Notes under the pieces: model-generated
Told to the model about the DNA's origin: nothing
Seen by the model: the letters and a program-made list of their open reading frames with translations, nothing else
Databases searched by the model: none
In this document: piece after piece, positions 24,110 to 35,559 of the stretch
Position numbering within the stretch: position 1 is the first letter of the stretch
Layout of the letters: every line of letters starts with the position of its first letter
Program-made: the position numbers and the translations under genes
NCBI RefSeq assembly: GCF_019649055.1
Contig: NW_026570408.1
Span: forward strand, 106,256-170,255
From: Paramacrobiotus metropolitanus
Taxonomy: Eukaryota; Tardigrada; Eutardigrada; Parachela; Macrobiotidae
Direction: 5' to 3'
Length of the DNA stretch: 64,000 nucleotides

Positions 24110-24983
24110 CTGAACAATGTGGCGAGGAACGGCAGGGGAAAATATAATACGCGGCAAACTTTACTACAGCATGACTGATCTTCGGTCTCACTACTTCAAT
24201 ACAGAGATGGTGGACCGTATATACAGTCCAGAAGAAGGGGCGGATGCAGGAAAACATAAGAGGACAATCAAGATTATACTCATACAGAACTAATACAAGA
24301 GAAGGAAATCCCCCGTAACAGCGATAACCGTCGTTATTGGAAGAAAACCGTTTTTGATTGATACTTTATATTTTTCATGAGTTTAAACTGCATACAACTG
24401 ATACAAGTATATTTATTGTATGTACAATTGTGCAGATACGATACATGCAGCACTTTGCACATCTCCGTCAGTACAAGTACGTATAATATTCGCAGCTAAC
24501 CACTCGTTGCACTTACTGGTCAATATGTCAGTCCATGTCCATGTCCATGGATGTTCATGCATGCCTTGTGTACCACGGGAAACGGCACTTACGACATCAA
24601 CATGAGCATGACCTTATGTTCATGTTACTGTCGTGCGTACCACTTCCGGTGGCAGTTGGCATTCGTAACGGGAGCAGTCACAACGTGTACAACAGCAAGT
24701 CGATGCATGTAATGCCGCAACCTGTACGTAAAAGTGATTATAAAGCACAATTACCTGCATAATTGACTGACATTGTCTCACAAGTCACAAGTGCAATAAC
24801 TATTGGTAGCGCCAGGAAACCGCTTTAAAGTCTCCCGATGGAACGAGTACTTCCGGAAACAGAAAGAGTGACTGGCGATGCAAAAATGAATTGGTAGCAG
24901 ATCCGGATAGAATCAGAGGAAGTGAGGCTCCATCGGATGGGATCTTACATGCCCTGTTCAAATGCTGGACCCATCTCGCTTAC

Positions 24984-25064
24984 TTTCCAGATCTGTTGAA
25001 CTATAACCAGAAACGGCAGACATAAAATGGCATTCAAAATAGTACAATATGGAGCATAATGCAT
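24984..25064 (-). other. Candidate signal-peptide exon
   Basis: ATG followed by 26 codons with a strongly hydrophobic core (TILNAILCLPFLVIVQQIWK) ending at a GTAAGC donor in phase 0. It could start another secreted-protein gene. No following exon was identified. Confidence 0.3.
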
Positions 25065-26039
25065 ACGAATTGGTCCACGTTGATTTGTGACTTGTGTGAA
25101 GCATAGGCGGATCTGTTCACAGTCAAAGGCATTGCAAATTATGACAAGGGGGATGAAATACCGATGGGCATTACTACTGCACAATTTTGAAATTTTCGCA
25201 TGTCTTTACCATTAGATAGATTTAACATTCGTGCTCACGTGCTCAAAATGGAATAAAAAAACTGGCGCCGTCGGTTAGAAGCAGCACAGTAGTATTTTTT
25301 GGAGTAATTCTGAGTCATAATTGCTCGTTGCTTTCGGCGAACGTCTTATCCAGGACAACATGGTGCGTTGCTATAAAAATAACTGCGTACGTACAAGATG
25401 AAATGGTGCCACAGTAGCCGCATTAAACATAGTTGAATCTGCCTCATCATGACTGATGGGTGTTTCCGGTCTGCTGACGCTGATATAATGTGATAAATAA
25501 CCAAGTTCTGGTGCATGAGGGTGTATTAATATGGAGAATGGCTAACATGGAGTATTACCCTTGTCGCTTTCTTGTTTTTTGCCTTGTAGTACGAAAAGCA
25601 TTCAAAAACCGTGAATCGTTTACACAAAAAATCTCTGTCGAACTATGTATGTTCTTATTAGCACTGAGCAGTACACCAAAAAACGTTATCCGTTTTTTTG
25701 TTATTGCACGATGTATCTTCGTTCTCCAGTTTCGCTCTGTAAAGGTACGGGAAAAATTTAGCCGGTTTATTTACATTCGTCCATCGATTGTTATAGCGAT
25801 TGTAATAGATTAATCCATGTGTGTGCTGAAGTACTTTGCAAACTCTAGAGTCTTTTAAACCGAGTCACCGATCGGCATCGTGGACGTGGTACAGCAAAAC
25901 ATCGGTACCACTGCACTTACCTCGTACTTTTTACAGTAGTATTGTAATGGAAAGTAGTGCTACTCACCATGGTTAGTTTTTTGTTGACTGGTAAGTGATG
26001 TACACTTATTGATTATGAGTCATGCATTTAAGACTTACC

Positions 26040-26275
26040 GCCGGCACCGCGACATTTCGCCGCGGACATTTCGCCGTGGGACAATCGCCGTGGACATTTC
26101 GTTTCACGGACAACTCGACGTCAGACATTACGTTTTGGGACTTTTGGTTTGACGGACAATAGGTCGCAAGGACATTTCGTTTTGGGAAATATGGCCGTTG
26201 GGACATTTCGACGCACGGACAATACGTTTTGGGAAAATTCGTTGTGTGACAACTAGCCGCGGTACCTCTCGTCGC
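26040..26275 (+). repeat. Left subrepeat array of the foldback element
   Basis: At least a dozen degenerate units built around GACATTTCG / GACAATNCG alternating with CGCCGTGG or GTTTTGGG. Confidence 0.65.
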
Positions 26276-27181
26276 AGTTTATTCAAGAAGTACGTAAATC
26301 AAAATAAGTTCGCATTCTAAATAAGCTGAAATTATCATAAATCAGTTAGACGTTTTTTACAGAGATCTGCAACAGATTAAGCGCACAATAATCGTAATTC
26401 GTACGCAGTTAATATACAATTATTAGGGAATTTCTGGTTTATGCAATTAACAGCGAAATAACACGAAGCGAAAAACTACAAGGTGCTAGCGTTATGCTGT
26501 TCAAACTAACCTTCCTTCGAAATATCCTTTCGATTTAAAGAATCAATTTACGCTAGCACTATTAAAACTGTTGCACATACAAACAAAACACTACAAATCT
26601 ACACAAAATTAATCATCATGCCAGGCTGAAACAACTAACCAATATGACGCTCAAATTTCAAAAGTAACGCACTACAAATTAATACGCGCTGCGCTAACTT
26701 GCAGCCAGATTGCAGCTCGTAAAATTACGTCCGGGTTGTGTTCGCTTGACCTTTTTAGTTTTTACGGATAGAATGTATGTATCCTATTGTTGGCGGGCTA
26801 GCACTAACACGTGTAATCTGTGTAGTATTCGATAATGTGACAGGTCATCCGCCTCAGTAGAAAGTAATTACGTAAGCCTTCTGCTGGCATTCATGCTTTT
26901 CAGGCAACTTGACCATTTTAGCAGTGGAGATTAGCTGCAATTTTTTGCAAAAATAGAAAAATAACTCAACAAAATAACTATAGGTTAGTGATGGTTATCT
27001 TGAATGTTACAGCGGTTGTAGATAGAAGCCGTACCCTGATTCTAAATATGGTAAAGCACATAATTTTTGATCTTATTGCAGGGATGTTGTAAATTTGTTC
27101 GCAATATTGATTTAAATGAGTAAATAAAATTGAACTAAGACGGTGGTTGGGTTATTGTAATTATTAGCATTATAAGTGTTG

Positions 27182-28132
27182 TACACCCCGTTCACGCCAA
27201 GTCCGACCTCTCCGCACAAAAAATTCCCACCGGCCACTCATCAATAAATTTAACGTTAATTGATTTTTACTTTATCACCCATTCTATCCAACACCTTTTA
27301 CACTCATGGTATCCTGGATTCAAACGTATTTCGAATTACAGAAGCATCAAAACCAGAACAGACCGCTTCAGCAATGCACTGCAGTCGTGGTGCCGTGGTT
27401 GTCTTCGCCTTACTTAAAATTCATTTAAAATTCCCAATTATGCCATAGTCCAACGGAACTAAATTCGTTCAATTAGTTATACAATGGCCCTTCGTTATAC
27501 ACTTCACATCGGCGATTTCAACCCACTCCAGGGTCAGGGGTGCGATATAACTCTGGGCGTGGTCAAAATCCTGAGCCACATCCTTCGGGAGGTCACCGTA
27601 CAACCACGGGAAGTTCCCGTTGATTATGCCCGACAAAATACAATCAACAAAGCTCTGAGCTTCAACATTTGTACCGGTGTTTACTATCCAAGCGCGCGAC
27701 ATCCAAACAAACGCGGCCACCCAGTGGCCACCATCACTTTTTTCGATCAGCGCTTGGTTTGGGACGATCCAAGGTTTTGTTCGTGAATGCGCTTTGCAGG
27801 TTTGGTGTAGCTTTTGACTACCACGATGTTTTTCATGAAACACCCTTTGCATTTGCCACAAACTGACCCCATTTTCAAGCGCCTGAAGTATTTCGTTAAT
27901 TTCTGGATAAATAAAAACTTTTGGGATCACTGTCACGCTCAACTGGATCGGTGCTTTAGCTTCGGCCGTCGTTTTTCGGGGCATCGTTGCAGAAAACATA
28001 AAAGCTTTATGCTCATAAGATGCACAAGAAAAAGTTCTACCAGAAACAAGAAAAAGATTCGGGATAAGTAGTGTACACATTGAGAAAAAAAATCAAAACG
28101 CTGCAATCCAGACTTGGCGTGAACGGGGTGTA
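27182..28132. mobile_element. Nested 951-base element with perfect 22-base TIRs
   Basis: TACACCCCGTTCACGCCAAG and two more bases at 27182-27203 are repeated exactly in inverted orientation at 28111-28132. Both ends begin with TA, which fits a TA target-site duplication of a Tc1/mariner-like superfamily element. It carries one 203-codon minus-strand frame. It sits inside the foldback element, so it inserted later or forms its core. Confidence 0.6.
27469..28080 (-). CDS. Unrecognised ORF inside the nested TIR element
   Basis: 203 codons. An internal Met (MPRKTTAEAKAP..) is a likelier start than the first one. It has a helical middle (EINEILQALENGVSLWQMQ) and an aromatic-rich part (HWVAAFVWMSRAWIVNTGTN), then FPWLYGDLPKDVAQDF. 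There is no clear DDE/D or DNA-binding motif. The position between the TIRs suggests a transposase remnant or accessory protein. Confidence 0.35.
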   Translation of the reverse strand: MCTLLIPNLFLVSGRTFSCASYEHKAFMFSATMPRKTTAEAKAPIQLSVTVIPKVFIYPEINEILQALENGVSLWQMQRVFHEKHRGSQKLHQTCKAHSRTKPWIVPNQALIEKSDGGHWVAAFVWMSRAWIVNTGTNVEAQSFVDCILSGIINGNFPWLYGDLPKDVAQDFDHAQSYIAPLTLEWVEIADVKCITKGHCITN

Positions 28133-28174
28133 TTTGCGCTTGTAATAAACATATTAACAGCGATATTATCGTTG

Positions 28175-28375
28175 TGAGAGTTTTGCGCCTGATTGTCCCA
28201 AAACCAAATGTCCGAAAACGAAATTTCCTCGCGACGAAATGTCCTAAAACAACATTTCCCAAAACGAGATGTCCGCGCGACGAAAAGTCCGAGCGCGAAA
28301 TGTCCTCGCGTCTGGATGTCCTGCGACGAATTGTCCCACGGCGTAAAGTCGCACTACCACTTGTCCGTGTGCGTT
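28175..28375 (-). repeat. Right subrepeat array of the foldback element
   Basis: Inverted counterpart of 26040-26275: on this strand it reads GTCCCAAAAC, ATGTCCKMRAACGA and CGCGACGAAATGTCC-type units. Confidence 0.65.
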
Positions 28376-28570
28376 GATTATGTGTCATGCATGCAGTTTT
28401 GTTACGACTGCGCTGGAAAATATGTACATAATTTATTTTTACGAATACCGGGTAATCAAAGGAGTCGTGAGAAGTCATAAACGCACGCGACCTTTTAATT
28501 AAGACGACGATATGGTAAAATCCTCCGGCTCATAATCCAATAAGAAACCTGAACTATTTGATTACTAATA

Positions 28571-28705
28571 TACTAGTAGACCCCGCGCAAACTGCGCGGA
28601 ATAAATCGGCGATAAATTGTTATTTATGGAAAGCTACAAAGTACAAACCCATGACTGCAAATTTAGTTTTATTGAGCGGAGCGTATAAGAATATTAATAA
28701 TAATA
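28571..28705 (-). repeat. Helitron-like 3' terminal block, copy 1
   Basis: A 135-base block with the hairpin CCGCGCAAACTGCGCGG near its left edge. It is nearly identical to 30301-30435 and 30434-30556. Confidence 0.75.
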
Positions 28706-29137
28706 TAGTTTGATTAGTTTCATTGGCAGAGACAAACGGTATTTGCTCAATACCTGTTTGGTTATGCTTATCATAACTAATGTCGTAAATTATTCTTTAT
28801 TTTGGGCCTTTGACCATAGTTGACTGACAGATTGGTAGCAGTTAGAATGTATCACAGTTTAATAATTAAATGTTTAAGGCCGTTTTGAGAAAACATTGTC
28901 GCGTTCCGCTGACTTAACCCGAAATTAGACCCGAAAAATTAGAAAATTTCCAGGAATATGTCCTTTTTGTTTGCAATTATAAAACAAAGTTTTTAAGCTT
29001 CTCGCAAATCAATCAGCAGCATATGCCAGTCAGTTGTCAAGAACTACAAATAAAAAAAGCTCCATAATTACTGAAATTTTTGTAGCCGTATTTCAGTACT
29101 TCTACTGGTTCAGATACCATTCGGAGCTTCGTTAAAT

Positions 29138-30300
29138 TTTAGTTAGTGCGTCCCGACAAAACAATCCAGTGATGCGACCGTACGACCACCGATGTCAACC
29201 TTTAGACCACTTAGAATAAAAATACTTTCCAGTTTCCTCCAACTGTTTACACACAAACAATTTAAACCTGATGAAGACTTCAAAATTTCGTTGTGTTCTT
29301 TGGTGAATTTTTTATTGATTAACGTCGACAACTTAAGCACAGTGTCTTGCTTGCGACCCCCGCTGCAGAAAGGCGCCGCCTATGATTCCGCTTTCTGTTA
29401 CGTGCTTATAAAATTTGTTTCAAGTTTGGCAAAAATCTATGCATTTGTATAGTACATCCCCAACGCATTGTCGCCTCCCCAATCCCAACCCCAACCCATC
29501 CCAAACCCAACCCATTTAACGCCAACAACATCCCCAACCTATTAAACGCATTGTCGCTTCACACTTACGTCCTCAAAGATGGTTCATTAATGTAGCTTGT
29601 CGCACCCGGGGAGGGTATTCCCCTAATTTTTTTGTTTTGACCTTTGATGGGAGCTGATCTGACGGATTGCTTTATAGCTGGCGGAAAGATAGATTAGAAT
29701 GCGGATAAGCTTCGCTTTTTAAATCTTCTGTTTATTTTAAATTTTTTAATGCTAAAAATGCGGTTTTGTTTTCATAAAACCGTTTTTGTCTACGTTCCTT
29801 AGCGGAAAAATATCCTTTCTGAAAAATATTTAACCTTCCCTCCCTCCCCCTGCGGGAGGCTCGCGCGCTCCTCATTCGTGAGAAGTTTTGCCTTGGGCCG
29901 CTTTCTCCCCCCGGGCGGCGGTTAGACTCGAATCCTAGTGCGTACGCCCGAAGGGACTGGGACTCGCTGTTTTGCTCGGGTAGTCCACATCATTTCCAGT
30001 CTAACACCAAAATTCTCAAAATCGACTTTCAGTCTCTCAAAAAATGATGTTTATTTGCGATTTGAAAAAAGGGTAAAGTATTCCACTTTATTGGCACGTC
30101 AGCAGCACGATATTACAAAAGCCAACCGCCCTTTGGAAGCAGTTTCAATAATACATCTAATCAACCCGTTGCGAAAGGCAACTACTTGATCTTTAAAATT
30201 TCGGTCGCTCCCACTTTCCAGGAGATTCTGCATGTTCAGTCTTTAAGAAACATCACTTTCAGAGCCTACATATTTTATAAACTAACTCTTAATAAAATCT
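29138..30300. repeat. 1.17-kb repeat unit, copy A
   Basis: From TTAGTTAGTGCGTCCC to the TTAATAAAATC before the next terminal block. About 95% identical by eye to 30558-31735. It contains a C-rich tract (29461-29530) and short open frames that are shared with the second copy but look non-functional. Confidence 0.8.
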
Positions 30301-30435
30301 TACTAGTAGACCCCGCGCAAACTGCGCGGAATAAATCGGCGATAAATTGTTATTTATGGAAAGCTACAAAGTACAAACCCATGACTGCAAATTTAGTTTT
30401 ATTGAGCGGAGCGTATAAGAATATTAATAATAATA
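30301..30435 (-). repeat. Helitron-like 3' terminal block, copy 2
   Basis: Directly follows unit A. Same sequence as copy 1, and its end overlaps copy 3. Confidence 0.75.
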
Positions 30436-30556
30436 CTAGTAGACCCCGCGCAAACTGCGCGGAATAAATCGGCGATAAATTGTTATTTATGGAAAGCTAC
30501 AAAGCACAAACCCATGACTGCAAATTTAGTTTTATTGAGCGGAGCGTATAAGAATA
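30434..30556 (-). repeat. Helitron-like 3' terminal block, copy 3
   Basis: Follows copy 2 head to tail, sharing TACTAGTAGACC at the junction, and runs into unit B. Confidence 0.75.
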
Positions 30557-30557
30557 T

Positions 30558-31735
30558 TTTAGTTAGTGCGTCCCGACAAAACAATCCAGTGATGCGACCG
30601 TACGACCACCGATGTCAACCTTTAGACCACTTAGAATAAAAATACTTTCCAGTTTCCTCCAACTGTTTACACACAGACAATTTAAACCTGATGAAGACTT
30701 CAAAATTTCGTTGCGTTCTTTGGTGAATTTTTTATTGATTAACGTCGACAACTTAAGCACAGTGTCTTGCTTGCGACCCCCGCTGCAGATAGGCGCCGCC
30801 TATGATTCCGCTTTCTGTTACGTGCTTATAAAATTTGTTTCAAGTTTGGCAAAAATCTATGCATTTGTATAGTACATCCCCAACGCATTGTCGCCTCCCC
30901 AATCCCAACCCCAACCCATCCCAAACCCAACCCATTTAACGCCAACAACATCCCCAACCCATTAAACGCATTGTCGCTTCACGCTTACGTCCTCACAGAT
31001 GGTTCATTAATGTAGCTTGTCGCACCCAGGCGCACCGGAGAGGGTATTCCCCTAATTTTTTTGTTTTGACCTTTGATGGGAGCTGATCTGACGGAATGCT
31101 TTATAGCTGGCGGAAACATAGATTAGAATGCGGATAAGCTTCGCTTTTTAAATTTTCTGTTTATTTTAAATTTTTGAATGCTAAAAATGCGGTTTTTGTT
31201 TTTATAAAACCGTTTTTGTCTACGTTCCTTAGCGGAAAAATATCCCTTCTGAAAAATATTTTTACCTTCTCTACCTTCCCCTGCTGGAGGCTCGCGCGCT
31301 CCTCATTTAGGTCGCCGTGAAAAGATTTGCCTTGGGCCGCTTTCTCCCCCCGGGCGGCGGTTAGACTCGAATCCTAGTGCGTACGCCCGGTGGGACTGGG
31401 ACTCGCTGTTTTGCTCGAGTAGTCCACATCATTTCCAGTCGAACACCAAAATTCTCAAAATCGACTTTCAGTCTCTCACAAAATGATGTTTATTTGAGAT
31501 TTGAAAAAAAGGATAAAATATTCCACTTTATTGGCACGGCAGCAAAAGCCAACCGCCCTTTGGAAGCAGTTTTAAATTTTAATAATACATCTAATCAACC
31601 CGTTGCGAAAGGCAACTACTTTATCTTTGGAATTTGGGTCGCTCCCACTTTCCAGGAGATTCTGCATGTTCAGTCTTTAAGAAACATCACTTTCTGAGCC
31701 TACATATTTTAAAAAACTAACTCTTAATAAAAATC
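30558..31735. repeat. 1.17-kb repeat unit, copy B
   Basis: Second copy of 29138-30300 with small indels, including a short deletion near 31540. Confidence 0.8.
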
Positions 31736-31737
31736 TT

Positions 31738-32060
31738 ATGAACTAAAGGCAGTCCGATAACTAACGGACACCAAAGTTCCATCAAGTGTAGATGTCTTTT
31801 CCTGTGCTGTTCGTGACAGTGGTGGCTTGGGTGGGTTTGCAGTGGTGGGTTCTGCACTTTTCCCGTAGACTTTGTATGTTAAGTTCTTTTAAGATTTTCT
31901 CTAAAACTTCACATACTTTCAAAAAACTAACTGGTTTCTGCAAATCTGCAAACTCGCGGCTATTGAATGACATATAGACATCAAAGTTTGGTTCAGTGGA
32001 TCGCTCAAAAAAGGGTGACAGAAATGGAATTCGCTAAGGCTTATTTTATTAATATATAGG
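31738..32060. repeat. 325-base tandem repeat, copy 1
   Basis: From ATGAACTAAAGGCAGTCC to TTAATATATAGG. About 97% identical by eye to the next copy. A short minus-strand frame (from MSFNSREFADLQKP) is conserved in both, but its start and end differ. Confidence 0.8.
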
Positions 32061-32388
32061 ATGAACTAAAGGCAGTCCTATAACTAATGGACACCAAAGT
32101 TCCATCAAGTGTACTGTAGATGTCTTTTCCTGTGCTGTTCGTGACAGTGGTGGCTGGGGTGGGTTTGCAGTGGTGGGTTCTGCACTTTTCCCGTAGACTT
32201 TGTATGTTAAGTTCTTTTATGATTTTCTCTGAAACTTCACATACTTTCAAAAAACTGACTGGTTTCTGCAAATCTGCAAACTCGCGGCTATTGAATGACA
32301 TACAGACATCAAAGTTTGGTTCAGTGGCTCGCTCAAAAAAGGGTGACAGAAATGGAATTCGCTAAGGCTTATTTTATTAATATATAGG
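32061..32388. repeat. 325-base tandem repeat, copy 2
   Basis: Abuts copy 1 directly. It differs by a few substitutions and a four-base insertion (CTGT) near 32113. Confidence 0.8.
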
Positions 32389-32451
32389 ATTATTGCAGTA
32401 CTATACGCAGGTAGCAGCATTTCTTTTGATCTATTTTTCTCTAATCACCAA

Positions 32452-32733
32452 CTAAGCAAATGCTCGAGCGAGCGATATATGGAGCAGTGCTATAATGTTA
32501 AGAGCAACACATGCAGCGTTTGGTAATTTTGCATGCTGCAGTAAAAAGAACAAGATGACGGTGTAACTTATTACTGTCTTTTTCACGGTTTTGGTAGACA
32601 TTCGGCGTTCATTTCCATTTCTTCCAGGGTTTTCCAAGATAATTCTTTCAGGTTCCCCCAAGATGCACGGTACCGGCGGGACCGTCGGTACATGACTACA
32701 GTGCTCATGATTCCGCCAATGGCGACTAGACAA
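32452..32733 (-). other. Short frame with two hydrophobic segments
   Basis: 93 codons. The C-terminal half reads KKTVISYTVILFFLLQHAK then AACVALNIIALLHISLARAFA, which would be two membrane segments. It overlaps one arm of the palindrome at 32707-32762 and has no splice partners. It could be a membrane-protein fragment or chance in AT-rich DNA. Confidence 0.2.
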
Positions 32734-32762
32734 GCTTATCTAGTCGCCATTGGTGAAATCAT
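32707..32762. repeat. Palindrome, 24-base arms
   Basis: Arms 32707-32730 and 32739-32762 (ATGATTCCGCCAATGGCGAC..) with two mismatches, separated by eight bases. Confidence 0.8.
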
Positions 32763-33218
32763 AAGCGGCGGTCAATCCGACTAGCAGTCCTGCAAATTAA
32801 ATTATTATTGTTTATAATTTTCACATTTGGTACTCGCTAGCCGATCTACAGAGTGCACACTCAGTGCACATTAGGTCCACCTGGACATAGGTTAAATGTT
32901 CTCTAATGGCACGAATGTTGTCGCGACGGAAATACAAGTTGTCTCATAAAATAACATTACTTCAAAGCAGTCGCAGCAGATGCGCACAGTCATACGTTCC
33001 ATTTATGGTAGTATTCCTAAGTAATTAAAATTAACTATAAAAATGTCAAACCGGCTGCATCTGGATCGGTGAATATCAAATACGGCATACAAATTTGTTG
33101 TTGATAAAAAACAGTAAACTAAAAACAACGCACGCTTGCAGCAATCAAGCTAAGGATAACGGTTACGGACAGCATTCAGCGTAAAACTGCGCTGTGCTCC
33201 ACAATTGACAGTCCTTAC

Positions 33219-33592
33219 CAATAATCACATTGTGGCAGGGTTTTTCATCTTTCCTGTTCATGTAATATCACACCATCCCGAACGATCCCGCAGATTACAA
33301 TTAATTATTAATTGTAATCTGCGGTGTCGTTCGAGATGGTGGCATTGGTAGCATATAATTTGACAGTTACCGAAATATCTGAAATGTTTGAAGTATGCAT
33401 AAAAATTTCTGAGATCGTCTTACGGGTACAAGTGCTCATCCGGTCCACGAACTCAGGATGGAAGATATGCTCCAGGGAGAAAACAGGATTGTTGACCATG
33501 CATTTTACTGGGAGTACGTATATCCATGCAATTCTGAACCGTGCAAGACAAAATATGCCTTGCTTCCACGCAGCCGCGTGCGTCTTCCAGTT
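33219..33592 (-). pseudogene. Decayed relative B of the 40-kb membrane-protein gene
   Basis: Acceptor CATTTTAG at 33593-33594 in phase 2 (as in relative A) and donor TTG|GTAAGG give a 374-base exon, the size of the intact gene's exon 1 without its signal peptide (about 373). Similar pieces in order are KAYFVLHGSELHGYTYS (intact gene: IAYKLPLTEDQGYSIYV), SDISVTVKLYATNAT (CYLKVQLFATETTA) and YMNRKDEK..NVII before the donor. The frame is broken by a TAA after YSQ and by a stop in the palindrome at 33271-33341. The palindrome replaces rather than lengthens the exon. Confidence 0.45.
33271..33341. repeat. Palindrome, 34-base arms, inside relative B
   Basis: Arms 33271-33304 and 33308-33341 (starting CACCATCYCGAACGA) with three mismatches and a three-base centre. 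It lies in the former coding exon of relative B. Confidence 0.85.
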
Positions 33593-33639
33593 CTAAAATG
33601 GATGATAACAAAACAAGAGTTATACATTATACAATATTT

Positions 33640-33671
33640 ATGATAATTATATTTATAGATATAATTATCAT
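33640..33671. repeat. AT palindrome, 12-base arms
   Basis: ATGATAATTATA and TATAATTATCAT separated by eight bases, both perfect. Confidence 0.7.
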
Positions 33672-34159
33672 GATTATTATCGATCAAGCATTCGAGACGG
33701 ATGTCGGATTACGCTTATGATTCCGCATATTTTGCGCTGCACTAGCAGAGTGCCAGGCACGTGAGTGCAGGAAATATTGGGAACTTGCAGGCTGCATACA
33801 ATGCCGCCGCTGCCCGTTGAGGAATTGTTTTTGGAAAATTGTTATTATTTCTAAATCTTTTACACCACAATACTGTGAAATAATGATGTTATATTGTGAT
33901 TGCTACCAGAAATTCATTAATTTTTAAGGAGAAAGTTTTGTTTAGACCGGTGCAGAAAAATTATTAGTTTACTTTTTTAAAAAAAATGGTTATAAAGGCA
34001 GAATGCCACTATGTGGAAACACCACGCTAGCGTAATTGTAGGATGCTTTCACGAACCTATAAAGGTAAAGGGGCTGTCGTGCGGATACCACTTTAGACAA
34101 GTCCCAGGGATGGTATTGATGCTTTCACAGTAGAAGCTTACGTTATCCGACGTTATCCG

Positions 34160-34223
34160 ACAGTGGAAGCAAACTCCCGATTCGAAGTTTATAAACTTCG
34201 AATAGGGAGTTTGCTTCCACTGT
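34160..34223. repeat. Near-perfect palindrome, 32-base arms, no spacer
   Basis: 34160-34191 (ACAGTGGAAGCAAACTCCCG..) and 34192-34223 are reverse complements with one mismatch and abut directly. A direct repeat CGTTATCCGA x2 (34141-34160) lies immediately to the left. Confidence 0.85.
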
Positions 34224-35559
34224 AATGGTTCTGATGACAGAGAAGAACAAATTTGTATTCTTTAGTAAAGAAGAAGGTAATTATATCTACGAGTATCGCT
34301 AATTCTGCGCGCGGTGCCATTTTGAAGCAGTACAGTCGACTTCATAAAGATGTCACACCCACAGCCAATAGCGTTTCGGCGGTTACGCATATGAGTGGAT
34401 ATTTTGTTACACCATTTTGAAGTCTAGTGTATTTTGGGACAAGAGTTCGCCAATATGACGACCTTTGAAGTTCAGCTTCGACACCTACCGGCAAACAGGA
34501 ATGATTCCATTACTTGGACTTCTAGTATCGTATTGAAACGACTCTATTAAAGCATCTTAAATGGAATTGCTTACACAGCGCTTCAAGGAATCAAACGATT
34601 GTTCATGCTAAGACAGGATGCGAATTATAACAATATCACTATACGTTTATTGCAATTAATCAGCTATGGTATGCGATTACCGTATCGCGCATTTAACGAT
34701 AATTATCATCTGTAAAAGGTACAGAGTCAGTACATACCATTTATGTAAAAGCCGAGCAAAATTGGATCAATTACGACGAATAGGACGAAGCTTATACTTT
34801 CCTAAAAAACAATAAGAAAATACGACAATTAAATCTTTTAAGGCAAATTTAATTACAACGTGGCATCGCTGCAAACCAATCTTACAGCCATATGGCGATT
34901 GGCGAATATAACAGTATATTCGTATTTTCATCCATTATCAGCGTAAGTTTGCGGCCTTTCCCGTATCGTACCTTGAATGCAAGGATATGGCGAGTGAAAA
35001 GGAGAATTAAACCGGAATGGACAAGTCTTCAGCGAAAACTCCGCTACAAAATTATGGATTGTGGTAAGGACTAGCTCGTCAACTGTAACAGTGTAATACA
35101 GTAACTCAGTTTCATTCCTTTAAAGGCGGAAAAATTTTCTTTGCAGCGTTGTTGTTTTGAATGCTTTTGTGCAAATGTACGTACATTCAAAACTATACAA
35201 TCGCCGTGGCGCAGTGTCGTACTCAGACGTTTTGTAAAATTGCTGAAACGGTGTATTAGTCACCACCCAGTAACATGTGGCATGAAATGCCATCCAGCGT
35301 ATGGTAAGGGTACCGAAATGTCCATTGTCGTGCGCAACTGTGGATGACTGCCTTGTACACGATGACCAATGTGACGCGATCCTGCTTAAAAAGTCGATGC
35401 GGCTTAGATAACGGACCGTCCATGAGTGCTGATCTGTGTTCTATACGTACTCGAGCTGAACACAAGATTTCCTGTTGAATTCTGTTAAAACCATGAGCAA
35501 TCATGGAACAACGTCGCATAATCTTTTATTGATAGCACTTGTTGGGTGAAGTGCACATA
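34224..35559. other. Intergenic, nothing recognised
   Basis: AT-rich. The frame at 34892-35074 has a basic tail but no splice or homology support. Confidence 0.5.

Larger units (their letters stand above)
26011..28392. mobile_element. Foldback-type element with subrepeat-built inverted ends
   Basis: About 2.4 kb. The left end (26040-26275) and right end (28175-28375) are inverted copies of a degenerate tandem array whose unit reads roughly GGACATTTCGTYKYGG / GGACAATTCGCCGTG, 12 to 16 bases long. A 17-base direct repeat, GATTATGWGTCATGCAT, lies just outside both ends (26011-26027 and 28376-28392, one mismatch). Inverted ends made of short tandem subrepeats are typical of Foldback/Galileo-like or some Mutator-like DNA elements. 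The interior holds a second, nested TIR element (27182-28132) and otherwise AT-rich DNA without a recognisable transposase. Confidence 0.6.
28571..32389 (-). mobile_element. Tandem array of Helitron-like units
   Basis: Three copies of a 3' terminus-like block, a 1.17 kb unit present twice, and a 325-base unit present twice lie head to tail. Read on the minus strand, each terminal block ends with a GC hairpin (CCGCGCAGTTTGCGCGG), a few bases, then CTAG followed by T. This matches the Helitron 3' end rule (hairpin, then CTRR, insertion before T). No Rep/helicase gene was seen, so the copies are non-autonomous. The superfamily call rests on this end alone. Confidence 0.45.

Noticed and set aside
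26040-28375. CRISPR-like interpretation of the short repeat arrays
   Set aside because: The units are degenerate, contiguous without spacers, and arranged as inverted ends in a eukaryotic genome.
34892-35074. 60-codon basic plus-strand frame
   Set aside because: No homology, splice support or repeat relation. Likely chance.
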